In this document: piece after piece, positions 1 through 6,672 of the stretch | Layout: every line of letters starts with the position of its first letter | Numbering within the stretch: the stretch's first letter is position 1 | Assembly (NCBI GenBank): GCA_011051475.1 | Contig: DRLE01000257.1 | Coordinates: forward strand, 1 to 9,556 | From: Gammaproteobacteria bacterium | GTDB taxonomy: Bacteria > Pseudomonadota > Gammaproteobacteria > SZUA-229 | Direction of reading: 5' to 3' | Length of the DNA stretch: 9,556 bases | Position numbers and translations under genes: made by a program | Notes under the pieces: generated by a model | Seen by the model: only the letters and a program-made list of their open reading frames with translations | Databases searched by the model: none | What the model was told of the DNA's origin: nothing

Positions 1-30
1 AAAGCAAACAGATATCAACGTCGGCTTCAT
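1..30 (-). CDS. 5' end of a leftward gene, runs off the window
   Basis: On the minus strand an ATG (30-28) follows a purine-rich Shine-Dalgarno-like stretch, GGAGAGGGGG (43-34), whose GGAG lies about 9 nt from the start. The ten readable codons give MKPTLISVCF, with no stop before the edge. A lysine followed by hydrophobic residues could be the start of a signal peptide or membrane segment, but ten residues cannot identify a product. The call rests on the ribosome binding site and on the otherwise empty spacer that would serve as its promoter region. It would be divergent from the gene at 326. It may simply be a chance start. Confidence 0.35.
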   Translation of the reverse strand, partial: MKPTLISVCF

Positions 31-298
31 AATCCCCCTCTCCACCAATGCCGAAAAATTTCAGAATACAAATCTGCCTCTATGACATAGTTAGCTATGA
101 TGTTTCCATATACAATACTTTAAAAATGCAGGCCCGAAAATAACACAAGAGACGCAAAAAAAACCATATTGCTTTTCATTTTTAACTTTTGTGTTTTTTT
201 GCGGCCTCTCATTTATAAATTCACATTCGCTTGCAGAAGATCTTTCTCCTGTTTTTCAGCGACAATCGCTAAAAGCTGTTAAATTAAACCCGCCCTAC
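31..298. other. AT-rich intergenic spacer
   Basis: No coding region is supported here. The stretch is clearly more AT-rich than the genes. It holds a short dyad, CATAG-TTAG-CTATG (86-99). It also holds a looser inverted repeat in which GAGACGC plus A8 (149-163) faces T7 plus GCGGCCTCTC (194-210) across a loop of about 30 nt. Neither matches a site I recognise. The second could form a weak stem ending in a T tract, but it lies between two divergent starts, where a terminator is not expected. Confidence 0.4.
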
Positions 299-312
299 TT
301 GATATAAATCAA
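299..312 (+). promoter_or_regulatory. FNR/ANR-type binding site
   Basis: TTGATATAAATCAA is a perfect match to the FNR/ANR/CRP-family consensus TTGAT-N4-ATCAA, with fully symmetric 5-bp arms. Its centre is 305.5. A class II FNR promoter places the site at -41.5, so transcription would start near 347. A TATATT hexamer lies at 335-340, exactly where the -10 of such a promoter belongs. Read leftward, the matching -10 position (271-276) holds nothing suitable. The difficulty is that 347 lies inside the predicted 135-aa gene. The alternative is a repressing site, since the box itself contains TATAAA (303-308), which could be a -10 serving the ATG at 326. The site looks real; its mode of action is open. 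Confidence 0.75.
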
Positions 313-325
313 CTCACCTGACCTC

Positions 326-733
326 ATGCTCGATTATATTTTCTTTAACAAAAAAACCTGTGATTTGTTTGCTGAATCTGCCACATCGGCAGGAATCACA
401 GCGATAGTTGATTGCGCAGATGACTGTTTTACGGTTAGACTGCCGGAAGATTCAAACGATAAACTTCTGGAAGAACTGGAAGCTTATTACGATGAACTGC
501 TGGACATGGATCGTGATCTTGCCGATGCGCAGGAACAGGAAACTTCAGCAGAAATGCATACAGCCGGCATAAGCGTTGCCCTCAATGACGGACGACATGT
601 TTATGCACAGGTGGCCCCGGAACTGCTGTCCCGGGTTTTACAGTGCATCAGCCCTGACGAGTTGAACACGATTGTATGCGCCATTACGGAAGCAGTAGAA
701 AACCCCGATACCAGCAGCCTTTGCCAGCGATAG
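326..733 (+). CDS. Conserved-looking acidic hypothetical protein (135 aa)
   Basis: I do not recognise an assigned function. The protein is small, soluble and strongly acidic, with no signal peptide or membrane segment. It has an N-terminal part with FFNKK (residues 6-10), an acidic helical centre around EAYYDELLDMDRDLA (52-66), and a C-terminal half that looks like a small alpha/beta domain (GISVALNDGRHVYAQ, 81-95). It ends in ENPDTSSLCQR. Cysteines at 12, 30, 34, 107, 118 and 133 are many for a cytoplasmic protein of this size. ATG 326 is the only plausible start, although it has no clear Shine-Dalgarno. A perfect FNR box lies just upstream, and a 46-aa cysteine-rich membrane protein begins 60 bp downstream, suggesting an oxygen-responsive two-gene operon. 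Whether the start is correct is uncertain, because the best FNR promoter geometry would initiate inside the gene. Confidence 0.75.
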   Translation: MLDYIFFNKKTCDLFAESATSAGITAIVDCADDCFTVRLPEDSNDKLLEELEAYYDELLDMDRDLADAQEQETSAEMHTAGISVALNDGRHVYAQVAPELLSRVLQCISPDELNTIVCAITEAVENPDTSSLCQR

Positions 734-793
734 AATCTGGCTCATAAGACAGGCGCTGATACCGGGATTGTTGTAAATATTGCGGAGTATTGA

Positions 794-934
794 ATGAACG
801 TTAAAGTCTGCCAGAACTGCAAAGACAGAAAAAGTTGCGCCGAACTGCCCGGCATCTGCCTGAAACTTCCCTATGCCCTTGCTGCCACAGTTGCAGTCAT
901 GGTTGTGGTACTGATTGCCAATAGCACCCTGTAG
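794..934 (+). CDS. 46-aa four-cysteine single-pass membrane miniprotein
   Basis: The ATG at 794 has a good ribosome binding site, GGAG at 784-787, with 6 nt spacing; the stop is TAG at 932-934. The predicted 46-residue protein starts MNVKVCQNCKDRKSC, continues AELPGICLKLPYA, and ends in one hydrophobic segment (about residues 27-43, LAATVAVMVVVLIA). Cysteines at 6, 9, 15 and 22 form a CxxC-x5-C-x6-C pattern, which could bind a metal or an Fe-S cluster or act in redox chemistry; this is inference. It lies 60 bp behind the 135-aa gene on the same strand, so the FNR site may control both. It is short enough for automatic annotation to miss. I do not know a named family for it. Confidence 0.7.
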   Translation: MNVKVCQNCKDRKSCAELPGICLKLPYALAATVAVMVVVLIANSTL

Positions 935-949
935 TACACCAGAATACCA

Positions 950-969
950 GGGCAGGGACTCCCTGCTTT
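950..969 (+). terminator. Candidate weak rho-independent terminator
   Basis: GCAGGG (952-957) pairs perfectly with CCCTGC (961-966) across an ACT loop. The stem can be lengthened by two G-U pairs to 950 and 968. Only three Ts follow before the sequence becomes mixed, so termination may be inefficient. Its place, 16 bp after the stop of the 46-aa gene and before the promoter-like region of the DUF389 gene, fits the end of the FNR-linked pair. Confidence 0.45.
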
Positions 970-1023
970 CACATAAAAATCGAATCAATGCTCGTAGTCC
1001 TCGTTGCGGGCTGAGCCATCTCG

Positions 1024-1053
1024 TTGTTTACACCCTCCTGAATAAGGCATAAT
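1024..1053 (+). promoter_or_regulatory. Possible sigma-70 promoter for the DUF389 gene
   Basis: TTGTTT (1024-1029) and CATAAT (1048-1053) are 18 bp apart and resemble -35 and -10 boxes. Transcription would start near 1060, almost at the ATG (1062). The gene also lacks a well-spaced Shine-Dalgarno, the nearest AAGG being 14 nt away, so the message may be leaderless or nearly so. This is a consensus match by eye only. Confidence 0.3.
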
Positions 1054-1061
1054 CTTCTGCC

Positions 1062-2093
1062 ATGAAGATTATTGAAGTCATTGCCGACTCGGCCCACCTG
1101 GACACCATTACCGGCATTGCCGAGCAGCAGGAAGTCGAGGACGTCTGGTTCTCGCAGAAGAACGAGGACGGGCGCATCGCCACCCGCATGCTGGTCAGCC
1201 ATGAAAAACGCCAGAAAGTACTGGACGCGCTGCAAACCATTCTGCACAACGCGGATCATTATCACATAATGATTCTGTCTCCCGATACCGTCCTGCCCAA
1301 GCCGGTCGAACCCGAACCGGAAGCCCTCACCCCCGAACAGCAGGAAGAGGAAAAGGCGCGAGAGAAGGAACGCAAAAAAGCAGCGCTGATGAGTACGCGT
1401 GAGGAAATCCTGGCCCAGGTGGAAAAGGATACGCAGCTCAATAACAACTTTGTGCTGCTGGTCATTCTTTCCGCCATTGTTGCCGCCATCGGCCTGCTGG
1501 AAAACAATATCGCCGTAATCGTCGGCGCCATGGTGATCGCCCCCCTGCTCGGCCCGAATATCGCCTTCTCCCTGGGCGCGGCCCTGGGTGAAAAGGAGCT
1601 GGTCGCCAAATCGCTGAAAACCATTTTTACCGGCATCGGCCTGGCCACAGGCTTTGCCATTGCCATCGGCCTGCTCTGGCCGGGCAGCTTTGACAGTAGC
1701 GAGCTGCTGGCGCGCACCGACGTGGCCTATTCCGGCACCGCCATTGCCCTGGCCTCCGGTGCGGCGGCCTCGCTTTCCCTGATCAGCGGCACCTCCAGCG
1801 TCCTGGTCGGCGTCATGGTCGCCGTGGCGTTAATGCCGCCGGCGGTCACCATCGGTCTGATGCTGAGCACGGCTGAATTTGACAGGGCCATGGGCGCCGG
1901 CCTGCTGCTGGCGGTAAATATTGTCTGTATCAATCTTTCCGCCCAGCTGGTATTCCTGCTGCGCGGCGTGCGTCCGCGCACCTGGCTTGAAGCGCACCGG
2001 GCAAAACAGTCGCGCCTGCTTTATATTGCGGTATGGGTGGTAATGCTGCTGATGCTGTTTATCGCCATCTATCTGCGCCACGACGTGACCTGA
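1062..2093 (+). CDS. TIGR00341/DUF389 family integral membrane protein
   Basis: This 343-aa protein has the classic layout of the DUF389 family, whose biochemical role is unknown. A cytoplasmic N-terminal domain (residues 1-75, starting MKIIEVIADSAHLDTI) is followed by a charged linker rich in Glu and Lys (about 81-120). A hydrophobic core of about six or seven helices follows (roughly 130-147, 149-175, 187-207, 224-241, 245-270, 277-301, 317-338). Family hallmarks visible in the core include NNIAVIVGAMVIAPLLGPN (148-166), the glycine/serine-rich LASGAAASLSLISG (230-243) and VAVALMPPAVTIGLML (253-268). Length and start match the family. The VOC gene begins 19 bp after its stop, suggesting cotranscription. 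Transport of a small solute is a reasonable guess from the fold, but nothing in the sequence names a substrate. Confidence 0.9.
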   Translation: MKIIEVIADSAHLDTITGIAEQQEVEDVWFSQKNEDGRIATRMLVSHEKRQKVLDALQTILHNADHYHIMILSPDTVLPKPVEPEPEALTPEQQEEEKAREKERKKAALMSTREEILAQVEKDTQLNNNFVLLVILSAIVAAIGLLENNIAVIVGAMVIAPLLGPNIAFSLGAALGEKELVAKSLKTIFTGIGLATGFAIAIGLLWPGSFDSSELLARTDVAYSGTAIALASGAAASLSLISGTSSVLVGVMVAVALMPPAVTIGLMLSTAEFDRAMGAGLLLAVNIVCINLSAQLVFLLRGVRPRTWLEAHRAKQSRLLYIAVWVVMLLMLFIAIYLRHDVT

Positions 2094-2112
2094 CAGGCAG
2101 TAACAAACCCGC

Positions 2113-2496
2113 ATGATAGAAATACAGCAGATCGATCACCTTGTGCTGACCGTGCGTGATATTCCCACCACCCTGGACTTTTACACACAGGTACTGGGCA
2201 TGCGCGCCATTCGCTTTGGCGAGGGGCGCCATGCACTGGCATTTGGCCGGCAAAAGATCAACCTGCACCAGGCAGGCCGGGAATTCGAACCGAAAGCGGC
2301 GCAACCCCTGCCCGGCTCGGCCGACCTGTGTCTGCTGACTGATACAGATATCAAACAGGTAATAGCCCATCTTAAGTCACAGGACATTGCGATTATTGCG
2401 GGCCCGGTAAAAAGAACGGGCGCCACTGGCGCCCTGCTCTCGGTTTATATCCGCGACCCGGACGCAAACCTGCTTGAGATTTCAAACCGGGTTTAA
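2113..2496 (+). CDS. Glyoxalase/VOC superfamily protein, GLOD5-like
   Basis: The 127-aa product has a single vicinal-oxygen-chelate domain made of two beta-alpha-beta-beta-beta halves. The first half begins IDHLVLTVRDIPTTLDFYTQ (7-26) and the second covers DLCLLTD through IRDPDANLLEI (71-123). Candidate metal ligands at the usual positions are His9, His52 (in KINLHQAG) and Glu122 (in NLLEI). The FGRQKINLHQAG and PLPGSADLC segments resemble glyoxalase domain-containing protein 5. The family includes glyoxalase I, dioxygenases and fosfomycin-resistance enzymes, so the fold does not fix the reaction; a small metal-dependent cytoplasmic enzyme is likely. The ribosome binding site is weak. It lies 19 bp behind the DUF389 gene and converges on the lipoprotein gene with 35 bp between stops, where I see no strong terminator. 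Confidence 0.88.
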   Translation: MIEIQQIDHLVLTVRDIPTTLDFYTQVLGMRAIRFGEGRHALAFGRQKINLHQAGREFEPKAAQPLPGSADLCLLTDTDIKQVIAHLKSQDIAIIAGPVKRTGATGALLSVYIRDPDANLLEISNRV

Positions 2497-2531
2497 GCCC
2501 TGGTCGCGCAAACAGCTACCCGAACCCTGCC

Positions 2532-5500
2532 TTATCTCACATAGATATGGAACTCGGCTTCGAAGTCGGCCTGCATGGAGGTGGAACCCGGCTTTTCCCT
2601 GTCCGACAGGCGAATGGTGCGCGTCTGGTACTTGATCGGATTGATATTTCCCTTGCGCGTGACTTTCGCTCCGTCACGGAAACGCCCGGTATTGATCTGG
2701 TTGGGATTGATATTCGCCGGCTCGGCCGTCCAGATACCCTGTTCATCACGATGCAGGCGGACAGCATCCAGCCCGTCGTAGGGACGATTCGGGAACAGTG
2801 AATCCGGCGGGGAAACAAAGTTATTGTATTCCCTGCGGGTATAATCATATTCCTTGATAAACAGCTCCACCAGATGGTTGCCCGGTACCGCGGGCACGGT
2901 AATGGTGAACACGGCATTACCATCAGCATCAACGGTCGGCATTGTGCCCCCGGCGCCATAGCCGTTGACAAACATATCCCCAACGCCGCTGCCGTTCTTG
3001 TCGATCTCTGCCGGCAGGTTCTTCGCCCCATCATACCAGCTAGGATCAAAACTGTAGCTGACAGGATAGCTTACCGGGTCACTGTTGAGCCGGTTACCAT
3101 CGGCATAGAGAAACCAGGTGATATCCAGCTTGCCGTCACCCGGACGCATCAGGCTGTACGGCATGGAGTAATCCCCGAGTTTGACGCCAATACCACCACT
3201 GGTGCCATCCCATGCACGGTAGGCACCATGCGTAGAGGTCTGTCCACTAAGAAAGTCGAAATAAACCGGTTTTCCGCCGTTCAGCCAGGAAAACAGACTG
3301 GTCATCGCCGCATTCCGGTTGACTGTTGTCGTGCTGGTGCTGAACACCGTGCGCACATTATAGAACTGACCGTTCACCATATGAATTTCCAGTGTTTCTG
3401 TCGCGCTGGAAACCTGCTTTTCGACATTCTGCCGGGTATAGCGACCATTAACGCCGACATAGAAGACATACTTGGCCACATCGGCGGGGCTGACACCCGG
3501 GTTCTCGGGATACAGCAGGTTAGTGTCGGCAAAGCTGACCGCATTAACCGGGCTGCTGTTCAGAGGCACTGTCTGCACATTGACCACATCCCATACACAG
3601 CCGGGTGCAGCATTGTCACAGGCCACCTTGTCACCGGCCAGATAGACAAAGCCGTCTTTCAGTCGTGCCGGCGGCGGGAAATCACCCTGGCCACTGCTGT
3701 CACGGTAACGGATGGCCACCACCGTGTACTCGGTAATACCATTACCTGAGGCACTGGCCAGCAAGGCCGGCGGCTGATAGGAAACATCCACATCATAGGG
3801 GCCAGGATCGCCGTTGGGTATAATGGCGCTGGCCTGTACGGCGGAAATCCGCAGATCATCGAACTCGTTGACCAGCTTGGTACCGGCTGCGCCATCATAG
3901 TCATCGATCAGGTCATCAAGACCATCACCATCGGTGTCGAAACGATTGGGATCAAGACGCAGGAAGTCATCGGCTTCTGCAAGATTGGCCTCGCTGGCGT
4001 CATCACGGCCATCAAAATCCGTATCCGCACGCACCGGACTGGAGTAAACCGTTCTCAACACATCGGCGCCGAAAACATCCTGGTAGGCAACCTGCCAGCC
4101 GTCCCTGGCCTCGACGCCGTCAGCCAGGGTATCGCCATCGGTATCCGGATTATTCGGATCGGACTTGTAGAAGAACTCCATGCGGTTGCTCAGGCCATCG
4201 AGATCGCTGTCCTGCAGGTAAACCAGATGCAGAACGTCACCGGCGCCAAGCGCAATCTTTGCCGGGTCATAATTCGCCACCAGGTTTTTCACATTGGCAT
4301 TACGTGTTTCCCAGCGCTGCTTGTCTTCGGGCGTGGTGTAGATGATGGTTTCAACCTGGTTATTGCCGTTCTGCCGGGCATGAATAATCAGCCAGATGGC
4401 ATCCGGTGCGGTATTGGCCAGGCCATCGACACTGTTGATATAGGTATTATTGTTGCTATCAGTCGTGGTCGTCGCCTGCAGCTTCAGCACCCGGTTAAGC
4501 GCATCGAGCATATTGATCTGCTGACCGGCTACGCCATTGACGGCGACCATTTTTGTCAGATTGCCGCGCCCGCCATTGCCGTTGTAATCCACCATGATCA
4601 TGGCATCGTTACTGACCACCGCCGTGCTGGCGAAGTTATAGGGAACATTATCCTGATCAAGCAGGGTATAAAGCGTCGGGCGCACACTGAAGCCGCGGGA
4701 ATCGGCAAGAATCTCCTTGATCTTGGCCAGGTTCACGCCCTTGCCGCGGAACACCAGGGTGCCGGTCGACTGACCGGGTGACAGGGTCACCGAGGGAAAA
4801 CCGCCGCCACTGCTGTCGAACGCCAGGTTGCCCACCGGCACCAGCGGGTCGGCGCCTCGCGGGCGAATATAGGTGGAAGACAGGAACAGGTTATTCAGGG
4901 TAAAGCTGACATGACCTTTATTGATAACATCAACGGCCACACTGATTTCACCTTCAGAGGATGAAACCGTGTTGTTCTCCTCGAAGCTTTCACTCTGCTC
5001 CAGGGTTTCCGAGTTTTCGGTAGTCTGCTCCTGGGTCCAGCTTGTCGTGGTTTCATTGGTCGTGGTTCTTTCGTAACTGTAACCGGCAGTCACCGTGGTG
5101 GAGGCCTCGGCCTTGGCCTTCGGTGGCGAGAACAGGCCTACCTCGGCGCTGACGCTGACAGTAGAAGAGATTTCGGTGCTGAAGGTATTGGATTCGGACA
5201 CCTGTGTGGATTCGGACAGACTCTGGCTGTTACTGACCGACTGGCTGGAAGTCTGTGAACGGCTGGTGCCAACAGTTTTCGAGGTGCCATCGGTGAGTGC
5301 ATAGTTGACACGAATATCCGGTACGCTGACCATGCGCACATCGATTTCAGGTGTATCGGCAATCAGCGGATTGAAACGGTAGTTATTGACACCGGCATCG
5401 AAACCGAGGTCGACAAGCTCCCTGAAGTCACTGAAGCCGTCACCATCGGTATCGGCCAGCTCGGGATTGGTGCCGTATTTATTGATTTCGTCCAGGTCTC

Positions 5501-5927
5501 TCAGCCCGTCGTCATCGGTGTCGGCATCGGGCAGGATATTATCGTAAACAACGATGGTAATGGTTGCGCTGCTGGTACTGCCGTTATCATCACGCACTTC
5601 AAAGTCGAAGCTGTCCGTGCCGGCGAAATCCAGATTCGGGGTATAGGTCATTACCGGGTTAAAGCCGGACAGTTCCCCGGTAAGCGTACCGTTTTCCGGC
5701 ATGGTACTGACACTGAAGCTAAGCGCATCATCCTGTCCGCCCACAGCCTTGAGAGTAATCGCCAGTGGTATGTTTTTCGTGGTGGCCAGCTTTTGCGCAT
5801 AGACCGAATCGGTGCCCGAGACCGCAATCGTTGCCGCCGGATCGCTGCTGCCGCTGCAAGCCTGCAACAACGCGGTAATACAAACAAGTCCCAGTAAAAG
5901 CTTTCGCCCCTGATTCAAAAACAACAT
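2532..5927 (-). CDS. Giant lipoprotein with anthrax protective antigen-like (binary toxin B) pore-forming core
   Basis: This 1131-aa protein starts with a lipoprotein signal: basic N-terminus, hydrophobic core and lipobox LLQAC with Cys24. Ser at +2 predicts outer-membrane sorting. Residues 45-128 form a cadherin-like/Big domain. DxDxDG calcium loops follow (134-147 and 158-171). Residues about 192-570 resemble domains 2 and 3 of Bacillus anthracis protective antigen. This part contains EIDVRMVSVPDIRVN, then a Ser/Thr-rich stretch with an alternating hairpin (253-285), then ISVAVDVINKGHVSFTLNN (328-346, compare PA NIRYVNTGTAPIYNV) and GQQINMLDALNRVLKL (468-483, compare PA MTLKEALKIAF). A second calcium cluster spans 573-676. 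Residues 690-1131 are beta-rich and unrecognised. PA14, a furin-type site and PA domain 4 are absent. AGGAG (5938-5934) sits 6 nt from the ATG. A surface-anchored, calcium-dependent oligomeric or pore-forming role is inferred from family resemblance, which I recalled rather than computed. Confidence 0.85.
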   Translation of the reverse strand: MLFLNQGRKLLLGLVCITALLQACSGSSDPAATIAVSGTDSVYAQKLATTKNIPLAITLKAVGGQDDALSFSVSTMPENGTLTGELSGFNPVMTYTPNLDFAGTDSFDFEVRDDNGSTSSATITIVVYDNILPDADTDDDGLRDLDEINKYGTNPELADTDGDGFSDFRELVDLGFDAGVNNYRFNPLIADTPEIDVRMVSVPDIRVNYALTDGTSKTVGTSRSQTSSQSVSNSQSLSESTQVSESNTFSTEISSTVSVSAEVGLFSPPKAKAEASTTVTAGYSYERTTTNETTTSWTQEQTTENSETLEQSESFEENNTVSSSEGEISVAVDVINKGHVSFTLNNLFLSSTYIRPRGADPLVPVGNLAFDSSGGGFPSVTLSPGQSTGTLVFRGKGVNLAKIKEILADSRGFSVRPTLYTLLDQDNVPYNFASTAVVSNDAMIMVDYNGNGGRGNLTKMVAVNGVAGQQINMLDALNRVLKLQATTTTDSNNNTYINSVDGLANTAPDAIWLIIHARQNGNNQVETIIYTTPEDKQRWETRNANVKNLVANYDPAKIALGAGDVLHLVYLQDSDLDGLSNRMEFFYKSDPNNPDTDGDTLADGVEARDGWQVAYQDVFGADVLRTVYSSPVRADTDFDGRDDASEANLAEADDFLRLDPNRFDTDGDGLDDLIDDYDGAAGTKLVNEFDDLRISAVQASAIIPNGDPGPYDVDVSYQPPALLASASGNGITEYTVVAIRYRDSSGQGDFPPPARLKDGFVYLAGDKVACDNAAPGCVWDVVNVQTVPLNSSPVNAVSFADTNLLYPENPGVSPADVAKYVFYVGVNGRYTRQNVEKQVSSATETLEIHMVNGQFYNVRTVFSTSTTTVNRNAAMTSLFSWLNGGKPVYFDFLSGQTSTHGAYRAWDGTSGGIGVKLGDYSMPYSLMRPGDGKLDITWFLYADGNRLNSDPVSYPVSYSFDPSWYDGAKNLPAEIDKNGSGVGDMFVNGYGAGGTMPTVDADGNAVFTITVPAVPGNHLVELFIKEYDYTRREYNNFVSPPDSLFPNRPYDGLDAVRLHRDEQGIWTAEPANINPNQINTGRFRDGAKVTRKGNINPIKYQTRTIRLSDREKPGSTSMQADFEAEFHIYVR

Positions 5928-5995
5928 GTCTCTCTCCTGTAGGCTGACATCATTCGGTTATGGCCGCACGTATACAACAGCGGATAATTCGGGAA

Positions 5996-6023
5996 AGATT
6001 AGATGAAGGCATGGCAATAACAA
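5996..6023 (-). promoter_or_regulatory. Possible sigma-70 promoter of the PA-like lipoprotein gene
   Basis: Read on the minus strand, TTGTTA (6023-6018) and TAATCT (6001-5996) are separated by 16 bp and resemble -35 and -10 hexamers. Transcription would start near 5989, giving a leader of about 60 nt with the AGGAG ribosome binding site at its end. The -35 abuts the inverted repeat at 6023-6038, so a protein bound there could contact or block polymerase. Consensus match by eye only. Confidence 0.35.
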
Positions 6024-6038
6024 CTAACTTTAGTTAGT
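6023..6038. promoter_or_regulatory. Perfect inverted repeat, candidate operator
   Basis: ACTAACTTTAGTTAGT has two exactly complementary 7-bp arms around a central TT. It lies in the 144-bp divergent region, centred 41 bp before the start codon of the LuxR-type regulator and touching the possible -35 of the lipoprotein gene. LuxR/NarL-type regulators commonly bind short dyads as dimers, so autoregulation together with control of the lipoprotein is a sensible hypothesis. It is too short and poorly placed to act as a terminator, and it lacks a following T run on either side at the usual distance. Confidence 0.5.
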
Positions 6039-6071
6039 ATTTGCACTGTTTTTTTCAGGTGACACAGCAAT

Positions 6072-6665
6072 ATGCGTTTTCTTCTGGCTGATGACCATGG
6101 CCTGTTTCGTGACAGCATGGCGGTCTGGCTCAAGCAGCTCGACAACAATCTGGGCATTGATTTTGCTGATGACTTCAACAGCACACAGCAGGCCATCGAT
6201 AACAACCGGTACGATTTTATTCTGCTGGACCTGGGTATGCCCGGCATGCAGGGCACGCTGAGCATTCGTCATTTCTGTTCGCTGTGCGAAAAGACACCGT
6301 TAATGATTGTATCCGCCGACGAGAATCCCTTAACCATTGCCGCCTGCCTTGAAGCCGGCGCCCGCGGTTATGTCACCAAGTCCTCCGACGGGCAGACCAT
6401 TCTGCAGGCCATACGCCATGTAATGGCCGGCATGCGTTACCTGCCTGCGGGCATAGACAGCCTGAAACTGCCCAGACTCAGTGACCGTCAGTTACAGATA
6501 CTGGCGCTGCTGGCAGAAGGATTGAGTAACCGGGCCATCAGTGACGAGCTTCACCTGGCCGAAGGCACGGTCAAGCAATATGTCAGCCAGTTACTGAAAG
6601 AACTGGACGTGGATAACCGTACCCAGGCAGCAAAGAAGGCCGGTGAACTGCTGGGTATTCTCTGA
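6072..6665 (+). CDS. LuxR/NarL-family response regulator
   Basis: This 197-aa protein is a two-domain transcription factor of the usual family length. The receiver domain (about 1-120) has the acidic pair Asp7-Asp8, the phosphoacceptor Asp53 in LLDLGMPG, Ser81 in MIVSADE and Lys103 in GYVTKSS, so all residues needed for phosphorylation are present. The DNA-binding LuxR-type helix-turn-helix covers about 136-190 (LSDRQLQILALLAEGLSNRA, then EGTVKQYVSQLL). AGGTGA (6057-6062) lies 9 nt before the ATG. Upstream and divergent is the PA-like lipoprotein gene; downstream and convergent, 7 bp away, is a hybrid histidine kinase that is its likely phosphodonor. The inverted repeat at 6023-6038 may be its binding site. 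The target genes cannot be known from sequence alone. Confidence 0.93.
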   Translation: MRFLLADDHGLFRDSMAVWLKQLDNNLGIDFADDFNSTQQAIDNNRYDFILLDLGMPGMQGTLSIRHFCSLCEKTPLMIVSADENPLTIAACLEAGARGYVTKSSDGQTILQAIRHVMAGMRYLPAGIDSLKLPRLSDRQLQILALLAEGLSNRAISDELHLAEGTVKQYVSQLLKELDVDNRTQAAKKAGELLGIL

Positions 6666-6672
6666 CGGCCGG

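Noticed and set aside
149..210. Rho-independent terminator
   Set aside because: The arms are imperfect, mostly A and T tracts, the loop is about 30 nt, and the location lies between divergent starts.
2497..2531. Bidirectional terminator between the convergent VOC and lipoprotein genes
   Set aside because: Only 35 bp, with no GC-rich stem followed by a T tract on either strand. The AAACC-G-GGTTT dyad at the end of the VOC gene is too small a hairpin.
2874..3749. Open frame of 291 codons on the plus strand
   Set aside because: Antisense to the large lipoprotein gene, with no supporting ribosome binding site or recognisable motifs.
2532..5927. Complete binary AB toxin locus
   Set aside because: No ADP-ribosyltransferase, lethal-factor-like metalloprotease or other enzymatic component is encoded in the window, so only the B-like part can be argued.
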